This document shows, one piece after another, positions 1 to 6,726 of a DNA stretch of 17,281 nt. Origin of the DNA: SZAS-103 sp038226665 (GTDB lineage: Bacteria; Pseudomonadota; Gammaproteobacteria; Xanthomonadales; Xanthomonadaceae); contig JBBRQI010000033.1 in the NCBI GenBank assembly GCA_038226665.1, forward strand, positions 1 to 17,281, in the 5' to 3' direction. Under the pieces are notes generated by a model. It had not been told where the DNA came from and ran no database searches. It saw only the letters and a list, made by a program, of their open reading frames with translations. Numbering within the stretch: the stretch's first letter is position 1; the number at the start of each line of letters is the position of its first letter. Made by a program: the position numbers and the translations under genes.

Positions 1-117
1 CGATTCAACCGCCGATTCCGGCTGCCAGAATTTGTGCCACGATTGCTGCGTGCCATGGTCCTCTGCAAGCCTTGCCCGGAGCCACTTCTGCGCCTGGCGA
101 GCAACTTTCTTGACTGA
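1..117 (+). pseudogene. C-terminal end of an IS1595-like transposase, cut by the window edge
   Basis: Frame 1 is open from base 1 to a TGA at 115-117 and encodes 38 residues. They begin RFNRRFRLPEFVPRLLRAM and end with a leucine/arginine-rich helix. A basic RFNRRF motif followed by an 'xPRLLxA...PxPExLLRLA' tail is what I associate with the C-terminus of IS1595/ISXO2-type DDE transposases. This is recall of the family, not a search. Only the tail is inside the window, so it may belong to an intact element or to a relic. I could not place a terminal inverted repeat just downstream with confidence. If correct, it marks the left boundary of a small accessory islet that also holds the AT-rich orphan gene and the IS256 remnant. 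Confidence 0.5.
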
Positions 118-189
118 GGATCGACGCTAATCAGGTAGTCAGATGCAGAAAGACATTCCTCTTTATCTTCAACAGAGAGGTGGCCATTA

Positions 190-726
190 ATGTTACAGTT
201 AATATCCTCTGCTGTTGTATTTATTGTTTGTGGGACAGTTAACTGTCCATACCGTAATGAGGACTTTAATTATTCGGTGCAGTTTCCAAATAAAAAGGAT
301 ACAACGGTTTGTATTCCCGACAATCCGGGAGGAAGACATGGGGCACAAATTATTTTTCATGCGAATGTGAAAAAATGCGAAGGGTTAAACGAGCCCAGAA
401 TCGCAGTAGGAATATACGACAACACGCTCGAATGGAGGAATGCAACAACGGCCGCGCGCGCGTTGTGCACGAACGGAATCGTAAAGCACACTCATTATTT
501 TGCTTCCCGTCTGCGGGTCTCCGAATGTCGAGAAATTAATGCTCACCAAATTGGATGGGTAAGCGACTTATTTGTGGCAATCAAACATGACACTAACTCG
601 ACCCCTGAAAGAGAGCAAATGTTGTGGGTCTCTCTTTCGACGCCGATTTCGGACGAAAAAAAATACGAACATGTTGCCGCGCAGATCATGCGAACTTTTC
701 GCTTCTACTCGAAATCAGAAAAATAA
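190..726 (+). CDS. Orphan secreted or exported protein, AT-rich, family not recognised
   Basis: This encodes 178 aa. The ATG at 190 is supported by a good Shine-Dalgarno (GAGAGG, 175-180). The first ~18 residues are hydrophobic (LISSAVVFIVCG), so a signal peptide or N-terminal anchor is likely. The rest looks soluble, with cysteines near positions 14, 19, 41, 63, 93 and 112 that could form disulfides outside the cytoplasm. I recognise no domain. Base composition differs sharply from the neighbours: lines 181-240 and 241-300 each contain 21 G/C of 60, against 37 of 60 at 1501-1560. Together with transposase remnants on both sides this suggests recent horizontal acquisition. Codon use is AT-shifted (many AAA, AAT, ATT). 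The gene appears intact, with no neighbour it could be operonic with. The function is unknown. Confidence 0.7.
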   Translation: MLQLISSAVVFIVCGTVNCPYRNEDFNYSVQFPNKKDTTVCIPDNPGGRHGAQIIFHANVKKCEGLNEPRIAVGIYDNTLEWRNATTAARALCTNGIVKHTHYFASRLRVSECREINAHQIGWVSDLFVAIKHDTNSTPEREQMLWVSLSTPISDEKKYEHVAAQIMRTFRFYSKSEK

Positions 727-787
727 GAATAGACACTGAGGTATCCCCACAAATTCATGCCGGCAAATCCAGTTGTTCGCGTAGCGC

Positions 788-813
788 CGAGTCTGTCAAA
801 CCAACTGTGTAAC
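788..813. repeat. Probable terminal sequence of an IS256-family element
   Basis: On the minus strand, just after the transposase stop codon, the sequence reads GTTACACAGTTGGTTTGACA followed by GACTCGG. A TTACACA...TTTGACA spacing within ~40 bases of the transposase stop is typical of IS256-group ends, as I remember the family. Its partner repeat is not in the window because the rest of the element is missing. Confidence 0.5.
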
Positions 814-821
814 TGAGTTCA

Positions 822-938
822 TCACAGCGCCGTCAGCGGCACGCGCTCTTCGCCGAACATCAGCTGGAAGCTCTGCAGAGCCGGCTTCCAGTGGTGGATG
901 CTCTTCCAGTTCTTCGAGGCTTGCTGGATCGCCATGAA
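822..938 (-). pseudogene. 3' remnant of an IS256-family transposase
   Basis: Read on the minus strand and ending at a TGA (824-822), this stretch encodes about 38 residues. They begin FMAIQQASKNWKSIHHWKPA and end with FQLMFGEERVPLTAL. An 'AIxxASKxW...WxxAL...FxxxFGxR' tail is the classic C-terminus of IS256-family transposases. Upstream of about base 945 the similarity to that family stops, so nine-tenths of the gene is missing. The sequence beyond the stop resembles an IS256 terminal repeat, so this is the right end of a deleted element rather than a chance match. It has no start codon and is non-functional. Confidence 0.7.
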
Positions 939-944
939 CGACGG

Positions 945-1230
945 TATAGGGGACGGAGGTAGTTAATTTTCTCTCGGGCGTTGCCACCTGCCTCTGTAGA
1001 ACAAACAATACCGCTTGGATCTGTAAGGCAACCTCATCGCGCAGCCGAGGCGCGACCTACACAGAAAAAATTCCGCTACGTCCCGAACGACCGGCTATTG
1101 CAAGGCTGGTACAGATGCTCGGAAACGAAGGTCAGTTCATTTAATCCAGCCTATATCTGCATATACCGAGCCTTGGAAACTCTGCAACAAGTTCGGCATG
1201 ACGCCGATGAAGTGACATTGCGTGGCCGGG
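945..1230. other. Gene-free stretch between IS remnant and yihY
   Basis: About 290 bases with no convincing coding sequence on either strand. The short open frames here lack ribosome-binding sites and family resemblance. It is somewhat less GC-rich than the genes to the right and probably contains the junction between the islet and the conserved chromosome. It presumably also holds the promoter of the yihY run, but I see no clear -35/-10 pair. Confidence 0.4.
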
Positions 1231-1267
1231 CAACGTGCGAGCGATAGCCAGACTGCCACGTTTATTC

Positions 1268-2575
1268 ATGGGCTATCCTTGCGTCGTGCATCCGATCGAC
1301 ACCATCCAAGGCTGGGCGCAGCGCATCGATCGCGAACGCACGCGGTCGTTCCTGCGTTTCCTGCTTCGGCGATTCCTCGACGACAACTGCTTCCTCACTG
1401 CGAGCGCATTGAGTTACACGACCCTGCTCGCGCTGGTGCCATTGACCGCGATGGTGCTCGGCGTCATCGCGATGTTCCCGGTCTACCAGCGCTGGGGCGA
1501 CGCGCTGACGATCTTCCTGTTCACCAATTTCGTGCCGAAGGCGGCTGCCAACGTCGCCGACTACATCCGCAGTTTTGCGAGCAGCGCGCGCGGCATGACT
1601 GGGTTCGGCGCGGCAGGCTTGCTGGTGAGTTCGCTGTTGACGATGTCGAGCATCGAGGACGCGTTCAATCGTATCTGGCGGGTGCCCACGCCGCGGCGCC
1701 CGCTGGCGCGCTTCCTGATCTACTGGGCTGCACTCACGCTCGGGCCATTGCTGGCAGTGGCGAGCCTGGCGATTTCGTCGTATCTGTTTTCGCTGCCGTT
1801 GGTCGCCGCCGCCGAGCAATCCGCGTTGTCGAAGTTCGGCCTACGGCTGGTTCCGGCGTTGCTGGAATGGATCGCATTCAGCGCGGCCTACCAGGTGATT
1901 CCGAATCGCAGCGTGCAGCTGCGGCACGCGCTCATGGGCGGCGTGCTGGCGACGGTCTTGTTCGAATGCGCCAAATACGCGATCGCCTATTACCTGACCC
2001 GCGCCTCGTACCAGCAGATCTACGGCGCGCTCGCGGTGATCCCGATCTTCCTGTTGTGGATATGGGTGTCGTGGCTGGTGGTGTTGCTGGGCGCGACCTT
2101 CGCCGCAGCGCTGTCGGCATTCCGTTACCAACCCGTCGAGGTGCGGTTGCCGAAAGGTTTCGAGTTATACGGCCTGTTGCGCCTGCTCGGTCGCTTCGAC
2201 GAAGCGCGCGCGCAGCGCCGGGGTTTGCACACCGTCGACCTGCATGCGCTCGAACCGATCCTCACCGACGACCTGCTGCAACGCATGCTCGGCATCCTGT
2301 GCGACATCGCGGTGCTGCGCCGTACCGAGTCGGGCGCATGGGTGCTTGCTCGCGACCTCGACGAGGTCGGCATCGGCGAGTTGTACGAAGCCGCGGCGCT
2401 GCGCATCCCGGTCACCGATGCAGCGATGCCCTGCCATGACGATGCACTCGGCATCCGCGCGCAACTCGCCATCGACGCGTTGCGGTTGCCATTGCGCGAA
2501 CGCATGCAATGCAGTGTCGGTAGTATCTACCGCTCAGCCGCGACCGATGCCCCCTTCCCGGAACCCCACGAATGA
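1268..2575 (+). CDS. YihY/BrkB (UPF0761) family inner-membrane protein
   Basis: This encodes 435 aa from the ATG at 1268. A GTG at 1235 in the same frame would add 11 residues; neither has a strong Shine-Dalgarno, and the ATG puts the N-terminus where family members start. The hallmarks are visible: an N-terminal 'DRERTRSFLRFLLRRFLDDN' stretch and 'ALSYTTLLALVPL' at the first membrane segment. About six hydrophobic segments follow up to roughly residue 290, ending in a 'IYGALAVIPIFLLWIWVSW' helix. After that comes a ~145-residue cytoplasmic tail with a winged-helix-like pattern, as in many proteobacterial members. The family was once named RNase BN by mistake; its true role, perhaps envelope or transport related, is not settled. 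The stop overlaps the next start (ATGA, 2572-2575), so expression is coupled to the thioredoxin lipoprotein. Confidence 0.9.
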   Translation: MGYPCVVHPIDTIQGWAQRIDRERTRSFLRFLLRRFLDDNCFLTASALSYTTLLALVPLTAMVLGVIAMFPVYQRWGDALTIFLFTNFVPKAAANVADYIRSFASSARGMTGFGAAGLLVSSLLTMSSIEDAFNRIWRVPTPRRPLARFLIYWAALTLGPLLAVASLAISSYLFSLPLVAAAEQSALSKFGLRLVPALLEWIAFSAAYQVIPNRSVQLRHALMGGVLATVLFECAKYAIAYYLTRASYQQIYGALAVIPIFLLWIWVSWLVVLLGATFAAALSAFRYQPVEVRLPKGFELYGLLRLLGRFDEARAQRRGLHTVDLHALEPILTDDLLQRMLGILCDIAVLRRTESGAWVLARDLDEVGIGELYEAAALRIPVTDAAMPCHDDALGIRAQLAIDALRLPLRERMQCSVGSIYRSAATDAPFPEPHE

Positions 2576-3156
2576 CACCGACGCTCCGTGCGCACGTATT
2601 TGCAGTCTCCATCGTCGTGGCGCTCGGGTTGGGCGCATGCCAGCGCGCGGCCACGCCGACGGCAACAACTGCGCCTGCACCAGCAACGGAACCGCAAGCT
2701 GCGAAGCCCGCGCCAGCCGCACCTGCAACGCCAGCGGACAAGGATCATCCAACGCTCAAGGTCACCACGTTCGATGGCAAGCCCTACGACCTTGCATCGC
2801 AGCGCGGGCATTGGGTGCTGGTGAATTTCTGGGCGACGTGGTGCGGCCCTTGCCTGCAGGAGATGCCCGCACTGACGGCTTTCATTCAAAAACGCAAGGA
2901 TGTGGCCGCGATCGGCCTGGACTTCGAGGAAATCGAGAAGCCCGCACTGGAATCCTTCCTCAAGGAACACAAGCCCGGTTATCCGATCGCACTCGTCGAT
3001 ACCTATCACCCTCCGCAGGATTTCGACGCCCCGCGTGCATTGCCGACTTCGTACCTGATCGGTCCCGATGGCGCGGTCGTGCACAAGTTCCTCGGCCCGA
3101 TCACGGTCAAGGAAATCGAGCAGCAGATCGAACACGCCGGCAAACCCCCAGGTTGA
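2572..3156 (+). CDS. TlpA/ResA-like thioredoxin-fold lipoprotein
   Basis: This encodes 194 aa. Residues 1-22 form a lipoprotein signal peptide with lipobox LGAC, so Cys23 would be lipidated. Residues 24-57 are a low-complexity Ala/Pro/Thr linker that lifts the domain off the membrane. The thioredoxin fold follows from ~60, with active site W90-C91-G92-P93-C94 and the conserved cis-proline at P158 (LPTSYLI). These features mark an AhpC/TSA-Redoxin-type TlpA protein, a periplasmic thiol-disulfide reductase. Such proteins usually act in cytochrome c maturation or in reducing periplasmic cysteines. No cytochrome-maturation gene is nearby, so the substrate is unknown. The start overlaps yihY by 4 bases and the stop lies 1 base before the acylphosphatase start, implying one mRNA. 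Confidence 0.9.
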   Translation: MTPTLRAHVFAVSIVVALGLGACQRAATPTATTAPAPATEPQAAKPAPAAPATPADKDHPTLKVTTFDGKPYDLASQRGHWVLVNFWATWCGPCLQEMPALTAFIQKRKDVAAIGLDFEEIEKPALESFLKEHKPGYPIALVDTYHPPQDFDAPRALPTSYLIGPDGAVVHKFLGPITVKEIEQQIEHAGKPPG

Positions 3157-3157
3157 G

Positions 3158-3424
3158 ATGGAAGCTGCGCGCTTTTTCGTGAGCGGTCGCGTGCAGGGCG
3201 TCGGCTTTCGCGCATCCGCGCGTCATCGTGCGCTTGAACTTGCACTCAGCGGTTACGTGCGCAATCTGGCCGATGGGCGCGTGGAAGCATTGGCGCAAGG
3301 CGATCCAGCAGCCATCGAAGCATTCGCGCAATGGCTGCAACGCGGGCCGCGGTTCGCAAGCGTCGCCAGTGTGCAGCGATTGCCCGCGGCGATCGAAGGC
3401 AGGCTGTCTTTCGACCTTGGTTGA
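3158..3424 (+). CDS. acyP: Acylphosphatase
   Basis: This encodes 88 aa, a normal length for the family. The ATG at 3158 follows the previous stop by one base, and longer starts in this frame would overlap the thioredoxin gene. The signature 'GRVQGVGFR' (residues 10-18) is present, giving the phosphate-binding loop and catalytic Arg18. The second signature 'GYVRNLADGRVE' supplies catalytic Asn36. The enzyme hydrolyses carboxyl-phosphate bonds such as those in acetyl-phosphate, carbamoyl-phosphate or 1,3-bisphosphoglycerate in the cytosol. It is the last gene of the three-gene run and faces ppk2 across 43 bases. Nothing is unusual apart from its pairing with envelope genes, which is probably positional. 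Confidence 0.93.
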   Translation: MEAARFFVSGRVQGVGFRASARHRALELALSGYVRNLADGRVEALAQGDPAAIEAFAQWLQRGPRFASVASVQRLPAAIEGRLSFDLG

Positions 3425-3467
3425 GTCCGCCTAACGATTTCGATCGAATCGGCCGATATGTTGCGCG

Positions 3468-4265
3468 TCAATCGTGGTGCGAGTGGGTATCGAAATCAGG
3501 CAACGGCTTGAGCGGGCCACCAAAGCTCTCGTCCAGGGGCGCGCGCTTCAGTCGCGGCAATTCGATCGGCGTTTCCGGTACCTGCGTGTCGGGAATCGTG
3601 TCGAGCAGGTGGCGGATCAGCGTCAGTCGGCCACGTTTCTGGTCGTTGAAATCCACCAACGCCCATGGCGCATTCGCGGTGTGCGTCGCCTTGAGCATCG
3701 CGTCGCGCGCATCGCCGTATTCGGCGTAATGCGAACGCGCCTTGAGGTCGATCGGCGAGAGCTTCCAGCGCTTGAGCGGGTCGTCGGCACGATCGGCGAA
3801 GCGGTGCTCCTGCTGTTCCTGGTCGACGCACAGCCAGTACTTGAACAGCAGGATGCCGTCGTCGGTCAACATGCGCTCGAATGCCGGCGTCTGCTCGAGG
3901 AACGTCTTGTATTGCGCGTCGGTGCAGTAACCCATCACCTTCTCGACGCCCGCGCGGTTGTACCAGCTGCGGTCGAACAGCACGATCTCGCCGGCGGCGG
4001 GCAGATGCTCGATGTAGCGCTGGAAATACCACTGCGTCTGTTCGCGATCGCTCGGCTTCGCCAGCGCGATCGTGCTGCACTGCCGGGGATTGAGCGTGCC
4101 GGCGATGTCGCCGATCACGCCGCCCTTGCCTGCGGTGTCGCGGCCTTCGAACAGGATCAGCAAACGCTGCCCGGTCTGCTCGATCCAGCGCGCCATCTGC
4201 AGCAATTGGCCCTGCATCGGCTCGAACAGTTTTTCGTATTTCTTGCGCTTGAGCTTGTGCGTCAT
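3468..4265 (-). CDS. ppk2: Polyphosphate kinase 2 (single-domain PPK2)
   Basis: This encodes 265 aa. I chose the ATG at 4265: it overlaps the upstream stop as ATGA, has AAGGA about 7 bases upstream, and gives an 'MTHKLKRKKYEKL' N-terminus typical of PPK2. Walker A is at residues 41-49 (G-R-D-T-A-G-K-G-G) and Walker B at 97-104 (FDRSWYNR, Asp98). The basic lid region follows ('EHRFADRADDPLKRWKLSPID'). One-domain PPK2s transfer phosphate between polyphosphate and nucleoside di- or monophosphates. The layout fits the class that phosphorylates NDPs, but the class assignment is inference. It is the last gene of the hemA-prfA run, so its transcription may follow translation and tetrapyrrole genes. 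The acidic-His tail (DTHSHHD) is unremarkable. Confidence 0.93.
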   Translation of the reverse strand: MTHKLKRKKYEKLFEPMQGQLLQMARWIEQTGQRLLILFEGRDTAGKGGVIGDIAGTLNPRQCSTIALAKPSDREQTQWYFQRYIEHLPAAGEIVLFDRSWYNRAGVEKVMGYCTDAQYKTFLEQTPAFERMLTDDGILLFKYWLCVDQEQQEHRFADRADDPLKRWKLSPIDLKARSHYAEYGDARDAMLKATHTANAPWALVDFNDQKRGRLTLIRHLLDTIPDTQVPETPIELPRLKRAPLDESFGGPLKPLPDFDTHSHHD

Positions 4266-4597
4266 TGCTTGTCCTTGTGTACGACGGCCATGCCGCGCGC
4301 GACTTCCAGCAAAGCGCCTTGTTGCTTCGTGGTCAATTCGCGATAGGCCGCGAGCAGCGCGTGTTCGCCCTTGGTGCGCGCGGGATCGAGCGTGCTCGCG
4401 ATCTCGCCAAGCAGCGCGCCCGCTGGAACGCCGAAGGCCTTCGCAAGCGCATCGAGTTGTTCGCGCCCCGGCATCTTGTCGCCGCGCATCCATGCCGATA
4501 CCGTGGAAACCCCGGCGCGCGGGATCGCCGTCGCGAGGTCGGTCACGCTGAGGCCGCGTGCCTTGGCCAGCATTCGCAGGGTCGTGCCGAGAGCCAT
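4262..4597 (-). CDS. XRE-family helix-turn-helix protein
   Basis: This encodes 111 aa. The start at 4597 is backed by a strong AGAGGAG Shine-Dalgarno 4-11 bases upstream; the open frame extends further but would run into moaB. Residues ~5-62 form a Cro/C1-type helix-turn-helix: 'LRMLAKARGLSVTDLATAI' gives helices 1-2, and 'VSTVSAWMRGDKMPGREQL' the recognition helix and turn. 'LAKAFGVPAGALLGE' completes the domain. The C-terminal ~45 residues (HALLAAYRELTTKQQGALLEVARG) look helical and probably dimerise; no enzyme or sensor domain is seen. The gene lies 1 base after moaB and its stop overlaps the ppk2 start, so it is translationally coupled to the kinase. A regulator of ppk2 or of polyphosphate-related stress genes is a reasonable guess, but no operator is identifiable. 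Confidence 0.88.
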   Translation of the reverse strand: MALGTTLRMLAKARGLSVTDLATAIPRAGVSTVSAWMRGDKMPGREQLDALAKAFGVPAGALLGEIASTLDPARTKGEHALLAAYRELTTKQQGALLEVARGMAVVHKDKQ

Positions 4598-4598
4598 G

Positions 4599-5162
4599 TC
4601 ACTCCTCTGTTGATCGTCCCTGATCAGGAACCCGCACATCCATGTGCGGACTTTCCAATAATCGCGGGCGCAATGCGGCAAGATTGCAGGGTTTTGTGCG
4701 CATGTCGAGTTGCGCGCAAATGAGTTGCTCCCAGGCGGTGCGGCAGGCCGACGTCGAACCGGGCAGGCAGAACACGAAAGTGCCATTCGCCAGGCCGGCG
4801 AACGCACGCGACTGCAGCGAGCTCGTGCCGATTTCCGCGAAACTGATCGCGCGGAAGATCTCGCCGAAGCCTGGCATCGTCTTGTCGAGCAGCGGCAGCA
4901 AGGCTTCTGGCGAGGAATCGCGACCGGTGAATCCGGTGCCGCCGGTGACGAGGATGCCATCGACGTTGTCGTCGGCAATCCAGCGCGAGACCAATGCGCG
5001 CATTTTGTAGCGATCGTCTGGCAGGATCGCGCGCTCGTGCAGGCGATGGCCGGCCGTCGTAAGCGACTCGACCAGATAATCACCCGAACTGTCGTTCGCC
5101 GACGTGCGCGTGTCGGATACTGTGAGCACGCACAGGCTTAGCGATGTCGTGCCTTTGCTCAT
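4599..5162 (-). CDS. moaB: Molybdopterin adenylyltransferase-type protein MoaB
   Basis: This encodes 187 aa. MoaB/Mog-fold motifs are clear: 'LTVSDTRT' (14-20), 'LVTGGTGFTGRDSSPEAL' (GGTG 74-77, Asp82), 'GFGEIFRAISFAEIGTSSLQSRA' and 'CLPGSTSACRTAWEQLI'. These bind molybdopterin and the adenylyl group. In the pathway, MogA or certain MoaB proteins adenylate molybdopterin before molybdate insertion; in E. coli MoaB itself appears dispensable, so activity cannot be assumed. An extension after 'MRTKPCNLAALRPRL' of ~22 residues is slightly longer than E. coli MoaB. The start overlaps the GNAT stop (ATGA) and has AAGGCGGGGA upstream. No other molybdenum cofactor gene is in the window, which makes its position in a hemA-prfA run notable. 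Confidence 0.92.
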   Translation of the reverse strand: MSKGTTSLSLCVLTVSDTRTSANDSSGDYLVESLTTAGHRLHERAILPDDRYKMRALVSRWIADDNVDGILVTGGTGFTGRDSSPEALLPLLDKTMPGFGEIFRAISFAEIGTSSLQSRAFAGLANGTFVFCLPGSTSACRTAWEQLICAQLDMRTKPCNLAALRPRLLESPHMDVRVPDQGRSTEE

Positions 5163-5644
5163 GCGTTATCCCCGCCTTTCTTGTGTGCGAAGTCGATGTG
5201 GAAATGCAGGTTCCCGCCAACTTCCCAACCAGCGTTGCGATACAGCGCCTGCGCGTTGACGTTGTCGTGGCCTGTTTCGAGTTCGATGCCGAGCGCGCCG
5301 CGTTCGCACGCGAACGCGCAGGCCGCATCGAGCAGAGCGCGAGCGGCGCCAAGCCGGCGCGCATGCGGCGCGACATACAGATCGTTGAGCAGCCACGTAC
5401 GCCCGAGACGCACCGACGAGAACAGCGGATACAACTGGGTAAATCCGATCGCCTTTGCGTTGATCGACACTACGTCGTGTTCGGCGATCAATACGACCGA
5501 TTCATCGCCAGCAATGCGCTCGGCGAGAAATACACGCGCTGCGGCAACATCGCCCGGCTGCTTGTAGAACTGTCGATACGCATCGAACAATCCGGCAAGC
5601 GCATCCAGATCGTTCGCATCGGCGCGGCGCACTGCGATGTTCAT
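5159..5644 (-). CDS. GNAT-family N-acetyltransferase
   Basis: This encodes 161 aa. It starts 'MNIAVRRADANDLDALAGLF', a typical GNAT beginning. Motif A is visible as 'LNDLYVAPHARRLGAARALLDAA' (the acetyl-CoA pyrophosphate loop R-R-x-G-x-A around residue 100). Motif B is 'GHDNVNAQALYRNAGWEVGG'. The substrate cannot be read from sequence. Its place directly after prfA makes a ribosomal, release-factor or amino-acid substrate conceivable, but this is only context. The start overlaps the prfA stop (ATGA) with a GGAGG Shine-Dalgarno inside the prfA 3' end, and the stop overlaps the moaB start. In many gammaproteobacteria prmC, the release-factor methyltransferase, sits after prfA; here this acetyltransferase takes that position and is not related to PrmC. 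Confidence 0.9.
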   Translation of the reverse strand: MNIAVRRADANDLDALAGLFDAYRQFYKQPGDVAAARVFLAERIAGDESVVLIAEHDVVSINAKAIGFTQLYPLFSSVRLGRTWLLNDLYVAPHARRLGAARALLDAACAFACERGALGIELETGHDNVNAQALYRNAGWEVGGNLHFHIDFAHKKGGDNA

Positions 5645-6726
5645 GCAGCCTCCGTCAGCAGCTTGAGTTCGTCGGCCTGGTGCTCGTGCGTCAGGCGATC
5701 GACCAGGTCGTCGAGGTCGCCTTCGAGGATTTCCGGCAAGCGATACAACGTCAATCCTTCGACACGATGATCGGTGATCCGCCCCTGCGCGAAATTGTAG
5801 GTGCGGATGCGCTGGCTGCGGTCGCCGCTGCCGACCTGCAGGCGGCGCGATGCGGCCGTCACCGCCGCTGCACGCGATCGTTCGGCTTCCAGCAGCATCG
5901 CCTTCAACCGCTGCATGGCCTTTTCCCGATTCGCGTGCTGCGAACGCTCGGTCTGGTTTTCGACCACGACGCCGGACGGCACATGGGTGATGCGGATCGC
6001 CGATTCGGTCTTGTTGACGTGCTGGCCGCCGGCGCCAGAGCTGCGGAAAGTGTCGACTTTCAGATCGGCCGGATTGATCTGCACGTCGCCGACTTCATCG
6101 TCGTCCGGAAGGATCGCCACGGTCGCAGCCGAGGTGTGGATGCGTCCCTGGGTCTCGGTGTCGGGCACGCGCTGCACGCGATGCGTCCCGGATTCGAACT
6201 TGAGCTTGGAATACGCGCCGCGACCTTCGATGCGCGCGACGATTTCCTTGTAGCCGCCATGCTCGCCCGGACTGGAAGATTCGATCTCGACCTTCCAGCG
6301 ATTGCGTTCGGCGTAGCGCGCGTACATGCGGAACAGATCGCCCGCGAAGATCGCGGCTTCATCGCCGCCGGTGCCAGCGCGGACTTCGAGGAACAGGTTT
6401 GCGTCGTCGCGCGGGTCGACCGGGATCAGCAGCAGGCCAAGCGCTTGCTCAAGCGACGCAAGCCGATTCTCGATATCTGGTATTTCCGCCTCGGCCAGTT
6501 CGCGCAATTCGGGATCGTCGCGCATGGCAAGTGCGGAAGTGAGATCGGCGCTGGCATTGTTGTAGTCGCCCAGCGCGTTGGCGACCGGTTCGAGCTGCGC
6601 GAATTCGCGCGACAGGTCGCGAAAGCGTTTCTGGTCGGCGAGTGCGTCCGGCTCGGCGAGCAGGCGCGCGACTTCTTCGCGGCGCTCGGCGAGCACCTCA
6701 AGTTTGCGCAGGAGGCTCGGCGTCAT
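5641..6726 (-). CDS. prfA: Peptide chain release factor 1
   Basis: This encodes 361 aa, essentially the same length as E. coli RF1. The stop-codon recognition tripeptide is P188-D189-T190 (PxT type, reading UAA and UAG), within 'RVQRVPDTETQGRIHTSAA'. The catalytic G233-G234-Q235 is in 'SSGAGGQHVNKTESAIR' and triggers peptidyl-tRNA hydrolysis on the ribosome. 'SGTHRVQRVP' and 'VRAGTGGDEAAIFAGDL' confirm class-I RF1 rather than RF2. The start at 6726 has GGAAAG upstream and lies inside hemA (29-base overlap), so it is coupled to hemA as in E. coli. The middle residue of PxT is Asp instead of the more usual Ala or Val; x is variable, so this probably does not alter specificity. PrmC, which methylates Gln235, is not encoded nearby. 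Confidence 0.97.
   Translation of the reverse strand: MTPSLLRKLEVLAERREEVARLLAEPDALADQKRFRDLSREFAQLEPVANALGDYNNASADLTSALAMRDDPELRELAEAEIPDIENRLASLEQALGLLLIPVDPRDDANLFLEVRAGTGGDEAAIFAGDLFRMYARYAERNRWKVEIESSSPGEHGGYKEIVARIEGRGAYSKLKFESGTHRVQRVPDTETQGRIHTSAATVAILPDDDEVGDVQINPADLKVDTFRSSGAGGQHVNKTESAIRITHVPSGVVVENQTERSQHANREKAMQRLKAMLLEAERSRAAAVTAASRRLQVGSGDRSQRIRTYNFAQGRITDHRVEGLTLYRLPEILEGDLDDLVDRLTHEHQADELKLLTEAA

Noticed and set aside
796..1008. 70-codon minus-strand frame over the IS256 remnant
   Set aside because: The transposase-like peptide is in a different frame (stop at 822-824), so this frame is a shadow.
981..1247. 88-codon open frame on the plus strand before yihY
   Set aside because: It has no ribosome-binding site, no domain resemblance and an irregular composition; it probably spans the islet junction and is non-coding.
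3435..3451. Near-palindrome in the 43-base convergent gap between acyP and ppk2 as a bidirectional terminator
   Set aside because: The stem is short (CGATT/AATCG around TCGATCGA) and there is no T-run on either strand, so termination cannot be supported.
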